Positions 1 through 5,412 of a DNA stretch of 5,974 nt are shown piece by piece. Both the position numbers and the translations under genes were made by a program. Below the pieces are notes generated by a model. The model searched no databases. It saw only the letters and a list, made by a program, of their open reading frames with translations, and had not been told where the DNA came from. The stretch comes from Dehalococcoidia bacterium (GTDB lineage: Bacteria > Chloroflexota > Dehalococcoidia > GIF9 > AB-539-J10). Positions within the stretch are counted from its first letter, which is position 1. The number at the start of each line of letters is the position of its first letter. The stretch is from assembly GCA_023128875.1 (NCBI GenBank), contig JAGMDB010000089.1, positions 1 to 5,974 of the forward strand, read 5' to 3'.

Positions 1-1
1 C

Positions 2-841
2 ACTGTCGGGTTGGAGAAGTGGAGCTATCGCCCCAATCCGGCTGTCAGCCAGATGTTCCAGGCTGCGCTGGAAAAAGAAGGATGCAAGGTTGTTGATGCT
101 TCCGATATCGTCAGGGAAATACGAACAATAAAATCTCCCCAAGAGATGGCCTATGTTAGAACGGCAGCCAAGATTGCTGATATCGGTATGAAAGCGGCGA
201 TTGAGCATATCAGGCCTGGAATGACCGAGCTGGATGTCCGCGCTGAGATGGATTACGCCTGTGCCAAAGCGGGTGGTGAAAATCCCGGGCTACCTACATA
301 TGTTCTTGCGGGCCAAAGGTCAGCTCTGGCTCATGGACTGGCCTCCAAACATGTGATAATGCCGGGGGATATAGTTTACCTTGACCTGTGTGGTGTGTAT
401 CATCGCTATCATGCCGATGTAGCCAGAACGCTGGCGCTAGGCGAACCCCACCCTGATGTGGCTAAGCAAATAGATTTATCGGCAAAATCTTTCCCTGTAT
501 TGCTGAAGGCCATCAAGCCGGGCTGCCCTGTAAGTGAGGTTAATAAGGCGATGGAGGATTACTACAAAAAAGTGGGCATCTGGGGAGATAGCTGGTGGAT
601 CGGTGGCTATGATTTGGGTATAGCTTTCCCTCCCGATTGGGTTGGCGTCTTTTCCTACGCGCCTGGCACCGATTCTGGAGATAGGACCTTCCCTCCAGGC
701 ACAGTCATCAATTATGAGTCGGATTTCTATCTTCCCCAGGGAGTTGGCCTGTCGCCGATTATGGACACGATAATAGTTAACGAGGATAGTGCCGAGATAT
801 TGAGCAAGATTCCCCAAGACTTGATTGTGGCAGAAGCGTGA
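2..841 (+). CDS. M24 (creatinase/prolidase-fold) hydrolase, 5'-truncated
   Basis: The frame is open from base 2, so the TTG at 11 is probably internal and the start lies upstream; 279 residues are visible. Numbering from that TTG, residues 1-35 end the creatinase N-terminal domain and about 36-276 form the M24 pita-bread domain. Family signatures are IRTIKSPQEMAYVRTAAKIA (37-56), the His of ALAHG (H108), GDIVYLDLCG with D125, and YHADVARTLALG with D136. In M24 peptidases those two Asp residues bind metal. The usual GHGIGxxxHE segment is instead GYDLGIAFPPDW (199-210), like the GYSIGxxxPPDW form I recall from creatinase-like and ectoine-hydrolase-like relatives, so the His ligand appears lost. 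Near the C-terminus E236 is kept, but the last Glu ligand appears to be D252 (MDTIIV). The fold is clear. The substrate is unknown; a C-N hydrolase acting on an amino-acid derivative, or a non-canonical peptidase, is inferred. A permease gene follows on the same strand after 167 bases. Confidence 0.88.
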   Translation, partial: TVGLEKWSYRPNPAVSQMFQAALEKEGCKVVDASDIVREIRTIKSPQEMAYVRTAAKIADIGMKAAIEHIRPGMTELDVRAEMDYACAKAGGENPGLPTYVLAGQRSALAHGLASKHVIMPGDIVYLDLCGVYHRYHADVARTLALGEPHPDVAKQIDLSAKSFPVLLKAIKPGCPVSEVNKAMEDYYKKVGIWGDSWWIGGYDLGIAFPPDWVGVFSYAPGTDSGDRTFPPGTVINYESDFYLPQGVGLSPIMDTIIVNEDSAEILSKIPQDLIVAEA

Positions 842-868
842 ATAAATGGAGGCGTGGTTAGTCTTTCA

Positions 869-887
869 GAATATACCTGGGATATTC
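869..887. promoter_or_regulatory. operator-like imperfect inverted repeat upstream of the permease
   Basis: GAATATACC (869-877) and GGGATATTC (879-887) are arms of an inverted repeat around the single base 878, with 8 of 9 positions complementary. A one-base centre is too tight for a good RNA hairpin and fits a dimeric repressor or activator site better. It lies 28 bases after the M24 stop and about 120 bases before the permease start. No convincing -35/-10 pair was found beside it, so the regulatory role is a guess from symmetry and position. Confidence 0.25.
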
Positions 888-923
888 CATCAGACGGGTA
901 GTGTTGACGGAAAGCTGAAGGAG

Positions 924-985
924 AAAGGAGGTTGAGTAGAGATGTGAGAGTTGTTGTTTTGAAGAGATTGCTTCGTGTCGATTGA
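924..985 (+). promoter_or_regulatory. possible leader peptide / start-stop element before the permease
   Basis: A strong Shine-Dalgarno AAAGGAGG (924-931) stands 10 bases before ATG 942, which is followed at once by TGA (945-947), a start-stop pair. A GTG overlapping that ATG (944-946) would instead open a 13-codon frame, MRVVVLKRLLRVD, ending at TGA 983-985, just before the permease's own Shine-Dalgarno at 993-1000. This arrangement could be a translated leader that tunes permease expression, or the relic of a former gene start. The sites are visible in the sequence; translation and function are not shown. Confidence 0.25.
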
Positions 986-1008
986 TTAAGGTAAAGGAGG
1001 TTTAAAAA

Positions 1009-2610
1009 ATGGCAGAAAGAGTAGAAGTATTTGCTAGAAAAGCAAGTGGGCTGACTAGAGAAGCAGGATTGCTGGACACTACCTACTTTGGCATTATGAA
1101 TAATGCCGTGCCTGTGGGCATATGGTATGTTTGTGAAGGTTTTGCCTGGCTTCCGGGAGCAAATCTTGGTCTGGCTTCCATAATTAGTTTGATCTTGATT
1201 GTTGGTGGTTTTGCCTTTGCATGGGGAATCCTGGGAGGCTCGATGCCGCGAAGTGGCGGAAGCTATGTGTATAATTCCCGAATTATACATCCAGCCATAG
1301 GACTGGGGGTAAGTTTTTGTAACGCCGCTTTTGTCATGCTCTCCTGGATATGGGTGTTAGCTCCGTGGGTAGGCGAAGTAGGGTTGCCGATAATGGCGGG
1401 CACTCTCGGAATCGCCCCTGAGGCTGTAGAGCGCTTTACATTTGGATGGGGCTTGTATGGCGTAAGCACCATAGTAAATGTCACAGGATTCCTGGCCATC
1501 TTAGCTGGTATGAGGTTTTATTTCAGAATACAAAAGGCATTCGTCACGTGGTCGCTTATCGGTGCTGCCATAGCCGGCGTCATAATTATGACTACCTCAC
1601 ATGCGGAATTCGTATCCATATGGAATAGCTATGCAGCGCAGACTGGGGCTTTAGATTGGGGTGCTACTGTCAGTGGCGCCGCAGCCGAGATGGGAGGAAT
1701 ACCGGAAACCTGGAACTGGAAGGCAACAATTGGAATGATGCTGCCTGTCAGCTGGATGGCTCTCTACGGTTACATTATCACCTTTATTGGCGGTGAGATT
1801 AAGAGCCCGAGGAAAAATATATTCAGGGCGCAAATACTTAACGTAGTAGTGTGTATCGCTTTCCTACTGTGGGTTGGTTTATCCTATCAACGTATGCTGG
1901 GCTGGGAAGGCATGCATGCCCTGAACTGGATAGAGTCTGAAGGATGGATGGGCTATACCTTTCCCTTCATAGCTACTTACATCAATATGGCATCCATGAT
2001 TGTGGGTTTTAATGTCGCACTTGGTTTCATAATGGGTGGTGCTTTTATAGTAGCGGTTTGGTTATGGATAGCATTTTCCTATGTTGCCTGGAGTAGAGCA
2101 GCATTCGCCTGGGGAATGGATAGGCTGGGGCCAAGATGGTTCACTGACATTTCCCCAAGGTTTGGGCAACCAGTTAAACTTCTTCTGGTTATGTTGATAG
2201 CCTCACAGGCGGCCCTTACCCACTATTGTTGGCACCCCGAGGTCCTGGGTGGCATTGGAGTAGAGGTTATGCAACTGGTCTCAGTATTTGGAGTGACAAC
2301 GGTAGCTTGCATGATATTCCCCTATGTTAAAAAAGCCAGACATATCTGGGATGCATCTCCTTACAAAGCTTGGCGCATAGGTAAGGTGCCTGTAGCCACG
2401 ATAGTTGGATGCGTAGGCCTAATTCTGGTTGTTATATTGGTGTATGCCTTTTATGCCTCTGAAGGTTTAGCCTTCATGCACGATGTGTGGACTGCGATTT
2501 ACATAATTGCTTGGTTACTTGGTATCGGATGGTATTTCATTTGGAAAAGCAAAAGAGCCAAAGAGGGCATTGATGTTTCATTAGCGTTTAAGGAAATACC
2601 ACCTGAATGA
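1009..2610 (+). CDS. APC-superfamily amino acid permease
   Basis: This 533-residue inner-membrane secondary transporter probably takes up an amino acid, amine or related compound using an ion gradient. ATG 1009 has an ideal AAAGGAGG (993-1000) eight bases upstream. About 12 hydrophobic helices can be placed near residues 26-46, 52-74, 97-128, 147-168, 177-196, 237-262, 275-297, 325-358, 388-405, 412-437, 461-483 and 491-513, the usual APC layout. Family hallmarks are the TM2-loop motif GGSMPRSGGSYVYNSR (76-91), matching the PRxGGxYxYxxR pattern, and GGEIKSPRKNIFRAQ (261-275) after TM6, matching the ExxxPRKNIPRA pattern. The loop between TM5 and TM6 (about 197-236) is long and rich in Trp and Ala. 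Length and motifs argue for an intact gene. Substrate specificity cannot be read from the sequence; the neighbouring creatinase-fold hydrolase suggests an amino-acid derivative or peptide that is hydrolysed after uptake. Confidence 0.92.
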   Translation: MAERVEVFARKASGLTREAGLLDTTYFGIMNNAVPVGIWYVCEGFAWLPGANLGLASIISLILIVGGFAFAWGILGGSMPRSGGSYVYNSRIIHPAIGLGVSFCNAAFVMLSWIWVLAPWVGEVGLPIMAGTLGIAPEAVERFTFGWGLYGVSTIVNVTGFLAILAGMRFYFRIQKAFVTWSLIGAAIAGVIIMTTSHAEFVSIWNSYAAQTGALDWGATVSGAAAEMGGIPETWNWKATIGMMLPVSWMALYGYIITFIGGEIKSPRKNIFRAQILNVVVCIAFLLWVGLSYQRMLGWEGMHALNWIESEGWMGYTFPFIATYINMASMIVGFNVALGFIMGGAFIVAVWLWIAFSYVAWSRAAFAWGMDRLGPRWFTDISPRFGQPVKLLLVMLIASQAALTHYCWHPEVLGGIGVEVMQLVSVFGVTTVACMIFPYVKKARHIWDASPYKAWRIGKVPVATIVGCVGLILVVILVYAFYASEGLAFMHDVWTAIYIIAWLLGIGWYFIWKSKRAKEGIDVSLAFKEIPPE

Positions 2611-2640
2611 TTCTAAGAGAGCGCTTATTGATAGCGTGAG

Positions 2641-2678
2641 TGTTGTTTCCCCCGAGCTGCAGCTCGGGGGAAACAGCG
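2641..2678. terminator. perfect GC-rich palindrome / strong hairpin between transcription units
   Basis: Bases 2644-2675 form a perfect 32-base palindrome centred between 2659 and 2660. It has five C and five G facing each other and a core GAGCTGCAGCTC. Outward, T2643/G2676 can wobble, G2642/C2677 pair and T2641/G2678 can wobble, so the RNA stem could reach about 17 pairs around a UGCA loop. It begins 30 bases after the permease stop and ends 26 bases before the phosphoesterase start. No T-run follows on either strand, so it is not a classical Rho-independent terminator. An RNA-stabilising hairpin, a U-less terminator, a dispersed repeat unit or a protein-binding palindrome are all possible. 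Confidence 0.5.
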
Positions 2679-2704
2679 ATTGAGAACACGAAAGGATTCA
2701 AAAA

Positions 2705-3688
2705 ATGAGAATGCTTTTTTCCTGTGATATTCATGGCTCGGAAGTTTGCTTCAGAAAGTTTGTTAATGCTTTGAAGATTTATAATGTGGAGGTAGGCATT
2801 TTGCTCGGTGACTTAACTGGCAAGATGCTCAATCCTATTGTAAAGCAAGCCGACGGTAGCTATGTTTGTGACTTCCTGGGGCAGCGAGAGGTGATGAAAA
2901 GCAAAGAGGAATTGCAAACACTGGAGAAGAAACTCGCTGCCATGGGTAATTACTATTTTTATACTGACCCTGAAGAACTGGAAAAACTGAAAGCCGAGGG
3001 GAAAACCATTGCGGGAAGGATAGATGAACGGGCTACTAAGATTTCCTTAAGTGCAGGTAAGGTGGATGAAGTATTTAAGAAATCTGTTCTAGAAAGATTA
3101 GACAGTTGGGTTAGGCTTGCTGAGGAAAGGTTAAAGGGGAGCAGCATACAGATGTTTATGGCTGCGGGCAACGATGATATTCCTGAGATGGATACTATCC
3201 TGGATAGCTCTACATATATAGTCAATGCAGGGGATAAAAAAGTTGATGTTAAAGGCCACGAAATGATAACTCTCTCTTGGTCTAATCCTACGCCGTGGGA
3301 TACCCCGCGCGAGTGCACAGAGGAGGAGCTGGAGAAAAAGATTGAAGAATTAGCTTGCCAGGTTGAAGATATGGAAAACGCCATTTTTAACTTTCATGTG
3401 CCGCCATATGATACGGTGCTTGACCAGTGTCCTAAACTATCGCCTGACCTCGTGCCTTCGACTGACGCTGTAATTTCTGCTGGCAGTAAAGCTGTGCTTA
3501 ATGCTATCAAAAAATATCAGCCACTTCTGGGTCTGCACGGACATATCCACGAATCTAGAGGTATACAAAAGATAGGCAGAACAACATGTGTGAATCCAGG
3601 TAGTGAATATACAGAGGCTATTTTGAGAGGAATCATCATCACATTAGAAAAAAACAAGGTAAAGGACCATATGTTTGTATCGGGTTAA
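2705..3688 (+). CDS. calcineurin-like metallophosphoesterase
   Basis: This is a 327-residue protein without a signal peptide, predicted cytosolic. The whole dinuclear-metal motif set is visible: FSCDIHGS (D8, H10), LLGDLTG (G35, D36), AAGNDD (G155, N156, D157), NFHVPP (H231) and LHGHIHES (G279, H280, H282), followed by CVNPGS (295-300). It should therefore be an active hydrolase of phosphomonoesters, phosphodiesters or nucleotides; the substrate is unknown. Between motifs II and III, residues about 60-148 form a charged, probably helical insert (for example KSKEELQTLEKKL), which may act as a cap over the active site or a partner-binding surface. A second charged helix lies at about 205-224. 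AAAGGA (2691-2696) stands eight bases before ATG 2705; ATG 2711 is a possible alternative start. The stop TAA (3686-3688) overlaps the Shine-Dalgarno of the next gene, so the two are very likely co-transcribed. Confidence 0.9.
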   Translation: MRMLFSCDIHGSEVCFRKFVNALKIYNVEVGILLGDLTGKMLNPIVKQADGSYVCDFLGQREVMKSKEELQTLEKKLAAMGNYYFYTDPEELEKLKAEGKTIAGRIDERATKISLSAGKVDEVFKKSVLERLDSWVRLAEERLKGSSIQMFMAAGNDDIPEMDTILDSSTYIVNAGDKKVDVKGHEMITLSWSNPTPWDTPRECTEEELEKKIEELACQVEDMENAIFNFHVPPYDTVLDQCPKLSPDLVPSTDAVISAGSKAVLNAIKKYQPLLGLHGHIHESRGIQKIGRTTCVNPGSEYTEAILRGIIITLEKNKVKDHMFVSG

Positions 3689-3701
3689 AGGAGATAATGA
3701 A

Positions 3702-4550
3702 TTGGATAAATTCAGGTTACCTTCCGAAATTCCTGAGGGGGAATGGCCTTCCCCTTCTGTTTTTATTGAGGAGGCAAGGTCGTGTGTAAAGGAGGCAGAA
3801 GATAAAGGCATTATATTGAGGATTATGGGGGGGATGGCAATATATCTTCATAGCCAGGAACATAAGCAATTATGGGAGAATTTGGGGAGGTTGGGTAAGA
3901 AGGTATTTACAGACATCGACTTTGTTAGCTATGGTAAATTTCGCGGTCAGTTGCTTGATTTTTTCCAAAATCGTGGCTTTACAATCAACCAGAGGATGCT
4001 TTACTACTATGGCAAGAAAAGGCATATATATTACGGAGAAAAAATTCCCATGGTAGAGATTTTTTTTGATAAACTGGAGATGAATCACACAATCGATTTC
4101 AAGAAGCGACTGGAAGTCGATTCGCCCACTATTCCACCAGCAGAGCTGTTGTTGCAAAAGATACAGATGGTAAGAATGAACGAGAAGGATATCAAGGATG
4201 TTATAGTGCTGGTGAGAGCTCGTGAGATTGGCGAGGGTGATGGGGAAAGAATAAATCGAGCCTCAGTCGGGGCAAGGCTATTATCTGATTGGGGTTTCTA
4301 TTACACCGCAACGACAAACTTTCAAAAGATCACAAAGTCTCTTAGCAATTACGATGCTTTGGGTGAAGAAGATATAAGGATTGTGAAGGGAAGGATAAAC
4401 GAACTTCTTAGCTACCTAGAAGAAAAGCCAAAGAGTGTAAAATGGAAGTCGAGAGCTTTGCTTGGAACGAAAAAAAAATGGTATAGTGAAGTAGATGAAT
4501 GGGACGTTATAAATTCCCCATCCCAGGGTTCGGCGGAAAAAGAGAAATAG
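3702..4550 (+). CDS. nucleotidyltransferase-fold protein (AbiEii/MNT-like)
   Basis: I chose TTG 3702 as the start because AAAGGAG (3687-3693) lies eight bases before it and it clears the upstream stop, giving 282 residues; the in-frame TTG at 3675 has no ribosome binding site. Numbered from 3702, RIMGGMAIYLHS (40-51) carries the GG signature of the polymerase-beta-type nucleotidyltransferase fold, FTDIDFVSY (69-77) supplies the paired Asp D71/D73, and VEIFFD (118-123) the likely third acidic residue. IPPAELLLQKIQM (144-156) and NEKDIKDVIVLV (160-171) match the L/PxxxLLLxKLQ and KDxxD helices typical of AbiEii-like proteins. The C-terminal part about 187-262 (DWGFYYT, PKSVKWKSRALLG, KKKWYSEVDEWD) resembles a tail I recall from uncharacterised nucleotidyltransferase-family proteins. 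Catalytic competence looks likely; substrate and role are unknown. It sits 13 bases after the phosphoesterase stop, and no AbiEi-like antitoxin gene is next to it. Confidence 0.8.
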   Translation: MDKFRLPSEIPEGEWPSPSVFIEEARSCVKEAEDKGIILRIMGGMAIYLHSQEHKQLWENLGRLGKKVFTDIDFVSYGKFRGQLLDFFQNRGFTINQRMLYYYGKKRHIYYGEKIPMVEIFFDKLEMNHTIDFKKRLEVDSPTIPPAELLLQKIQMVRMNEKDIKDVIVLVRAREIGEGDGERINRASVGARLLSDWGFYYTATTNFQKITKSLSNYDALGEEDIRIVKGRINELLSYLEEKPKSVKWKSRALLGTKKKWYSEVDEWDVINSPSQGSAEKEK

Positions 4551-5179
4551 ATAGGCTATCAGATTTGCGCTATCTAGTTTTGCAGCTTGATGGCATACGT
4601 TCTTTCAGGCGAGTAGGAACTGAGGGTATAGAGAATTCTTTCAAAAGGATAAATTCTACAGGTGTTTGGAGGAAGATAAAACCTGATGTAGAGGAAATTG
4701 TCTATTTTCCTAATGCTATTCCGGGATTGCTCAGATTGATAAAGGTAGTTGCGACATTGAGGAAACTTTTCTTCACATGTTTGATTCTTATGATTTTAGC
4801 TTTGCTAATCAGGTTCGGATTTGCCCCTATGCTCACACCAACAATATACTATGCTCTTCTTGCTTTCCCCATGCTTATTATGCTTGCTTTTGTGTCAGTA
4901 GATTTTACTATCAGGAGAAGGGTAGCAAAGTATGAGGAAGAACATCCCACTATGCAGAGTGGAGAAAAAGAACATATTAAGGCTGTGATTGAAGAACTTA
5001 TTATGAAGTTGCTGAAAGGGATAAAGTCTCGTGGTGAAAATCCCAATGATTATAAAATGAAACTTTTTTATAAAGATTATAAGGGAATAAAAATTATTAA
5101 AGAGCGTAGGGAAAAGGTCTTCGGTATCTTTAAGAGGAAATACTCCACATATATAGCAATACCTTCTATGACGAGCTAA
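4499..5179 (+). CDS. unrecognised two-helix membrane protein
   Basis: I do not recognise this 226-residue protein. It has a soluble basic N-terminal part (about 1-86), a pair of hydrophobic helices (about 90-106, FFTCLILMILALL; about 114-135, with LLAFPMLIMLAF) and a charged C-terminal part (about 137-226) rich in Lys, Glu and Arg. Basic residues just before the first helix (LRK, 87-89) and just after the second (RRR, 139-141) predict a hairpin with both ends in the cytoplasm. ATG 4499 overlaps the end of the nucleotidyltransferase frame by 52 bases and directly follows an in-phase TGA (4496-4498). No clear Shine-Dalgarno is present, so translational coupling to the upstream gene is likely. 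A TTG at 4565, after the overlap, is an alternative start but also lacks a binding site. The protein may anchor the two preceding enzymes at the membrane; that is inferred from gene order only. Confidence 0.7.
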   Translation: MGRYKFPIPGFGGKREIDRLSDLRYLVLQLDGIRSFRRVGTEGIENSFKRINSTGVWRKIKPDVEEIVYFPNAIPGLLRLIKVVATLRKLFFTCLILMILALLIRFGFAPMLTPTIYYALLAFPMLIMLAFVSVDFTIRRRVAKYEEEHPTMQSGEKEHIKAVIEELIMKLLKGIKSRGENPNDYKMKLFYKDYKGIKIIKERREKVFGIFKRKYSTYIAIPSMTS

Positions 5180-5200
5180 TAGCAGAAGAGGTTGTGCTGA

Positions 5201-5341
5201 GTGAGAAGTTACCTTGCGAGTTTACATATGGTCTGGTGCGTTTACAGGTTTCTGAATGACAATTGGGCAGTTCTATATGTACGTAGAGGCAAAGGAGCTA
5301 CGTCAGTTCAGGCTAGAGAAGCTGGCATAAAGGCCGCATAG
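5201..5341 (+). CDS. doubtful 46-codon ORF in the spacer before the acyl-CoA dehydrogenase
   Basis: A GTG at 5201, preceded by the weak AGAGG at 5187-5191 (nine-base gap), opens a 46-residue frame ending at TAG 5339-5341; an inner ATG is at 5228. The translation includes MVWCVYRFLNDNWAVLYVRR and then GATSVQAREAGIKAA, a plausible short hydrophobic part followed by a helix. The frame would continue only five codons (EDIEI) past the TAG before a second stop. I recognise no family. It could be a small protein, the decayed tail of a former gene, or chance. The rest of the 5180-5412 spacer shows no convincing terminator, tRNA or promoter; an isolated TATAAA at 5355-5360 has no matching -35 box. Confidence 0.22.
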   Translation: MRSYLASLHMVWCVYRFLNDNWAVLYVRRGKGATSVQAREAGIKAA

Positions 5342-5412
5342 GAAGACATTGAGATATAAAGGTTAGGATTTAGCTGGGCAGCTCCCTAAAATTCTTAGAA
5401 GGAGGTTTTATT

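Noticed and set aside
904..932. TTGACG (904-909) as a -35 promoter box
   Set aside because: The place for a -10 box 17 bases downstream is occupied by the GGAGGT of a Shine-Dalgarno and shows no TATAAT-like sequence.
727..1290. 187-codon minus-strand open frame across the M24/permease spacer
   Set aside because: The translation is low-complexity and rich in Ser, Thr and Asn with no recognisable domain, and it lies mostly opposite two well-supported + strand genes.
2959..3384. 141-codon minus-strand open frame opposite the metallophosphoesterase
   Set aside because: Its Ser-rich composition is what the reverse of a Lys/Glu-rich helical region gives; the + strand carries all catalytic motifs.
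3697..3790. ATG 3697 as start of a short frame just after the phosphoesterase
   Set aside because: It is out of frame with the nucleotidyltransferase, only three bases from the Shine-Dalgarno, and gives about 30 residues; TTG 3702 has the right spacing and frame.
4470..4478. Run of nine A near the end of the nucleotidyltransferase gene, a possible slippage site or sequencing error
   Set aside because: The frame as read continues into KKKWYSEVDEWD, which looks like the normal tail of the family. A one-base shift either way meets a stop within about 20 bases (TAG 4484 or TAG 4492) and would not fuse to the next gene.
5372..5383. AGCT-loop-AGCT near the acyl-CoA dehydrogenase start as a hairpin
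   Set aside because: A four-pair stem is too weak and is expected by chance; no T-run follows.
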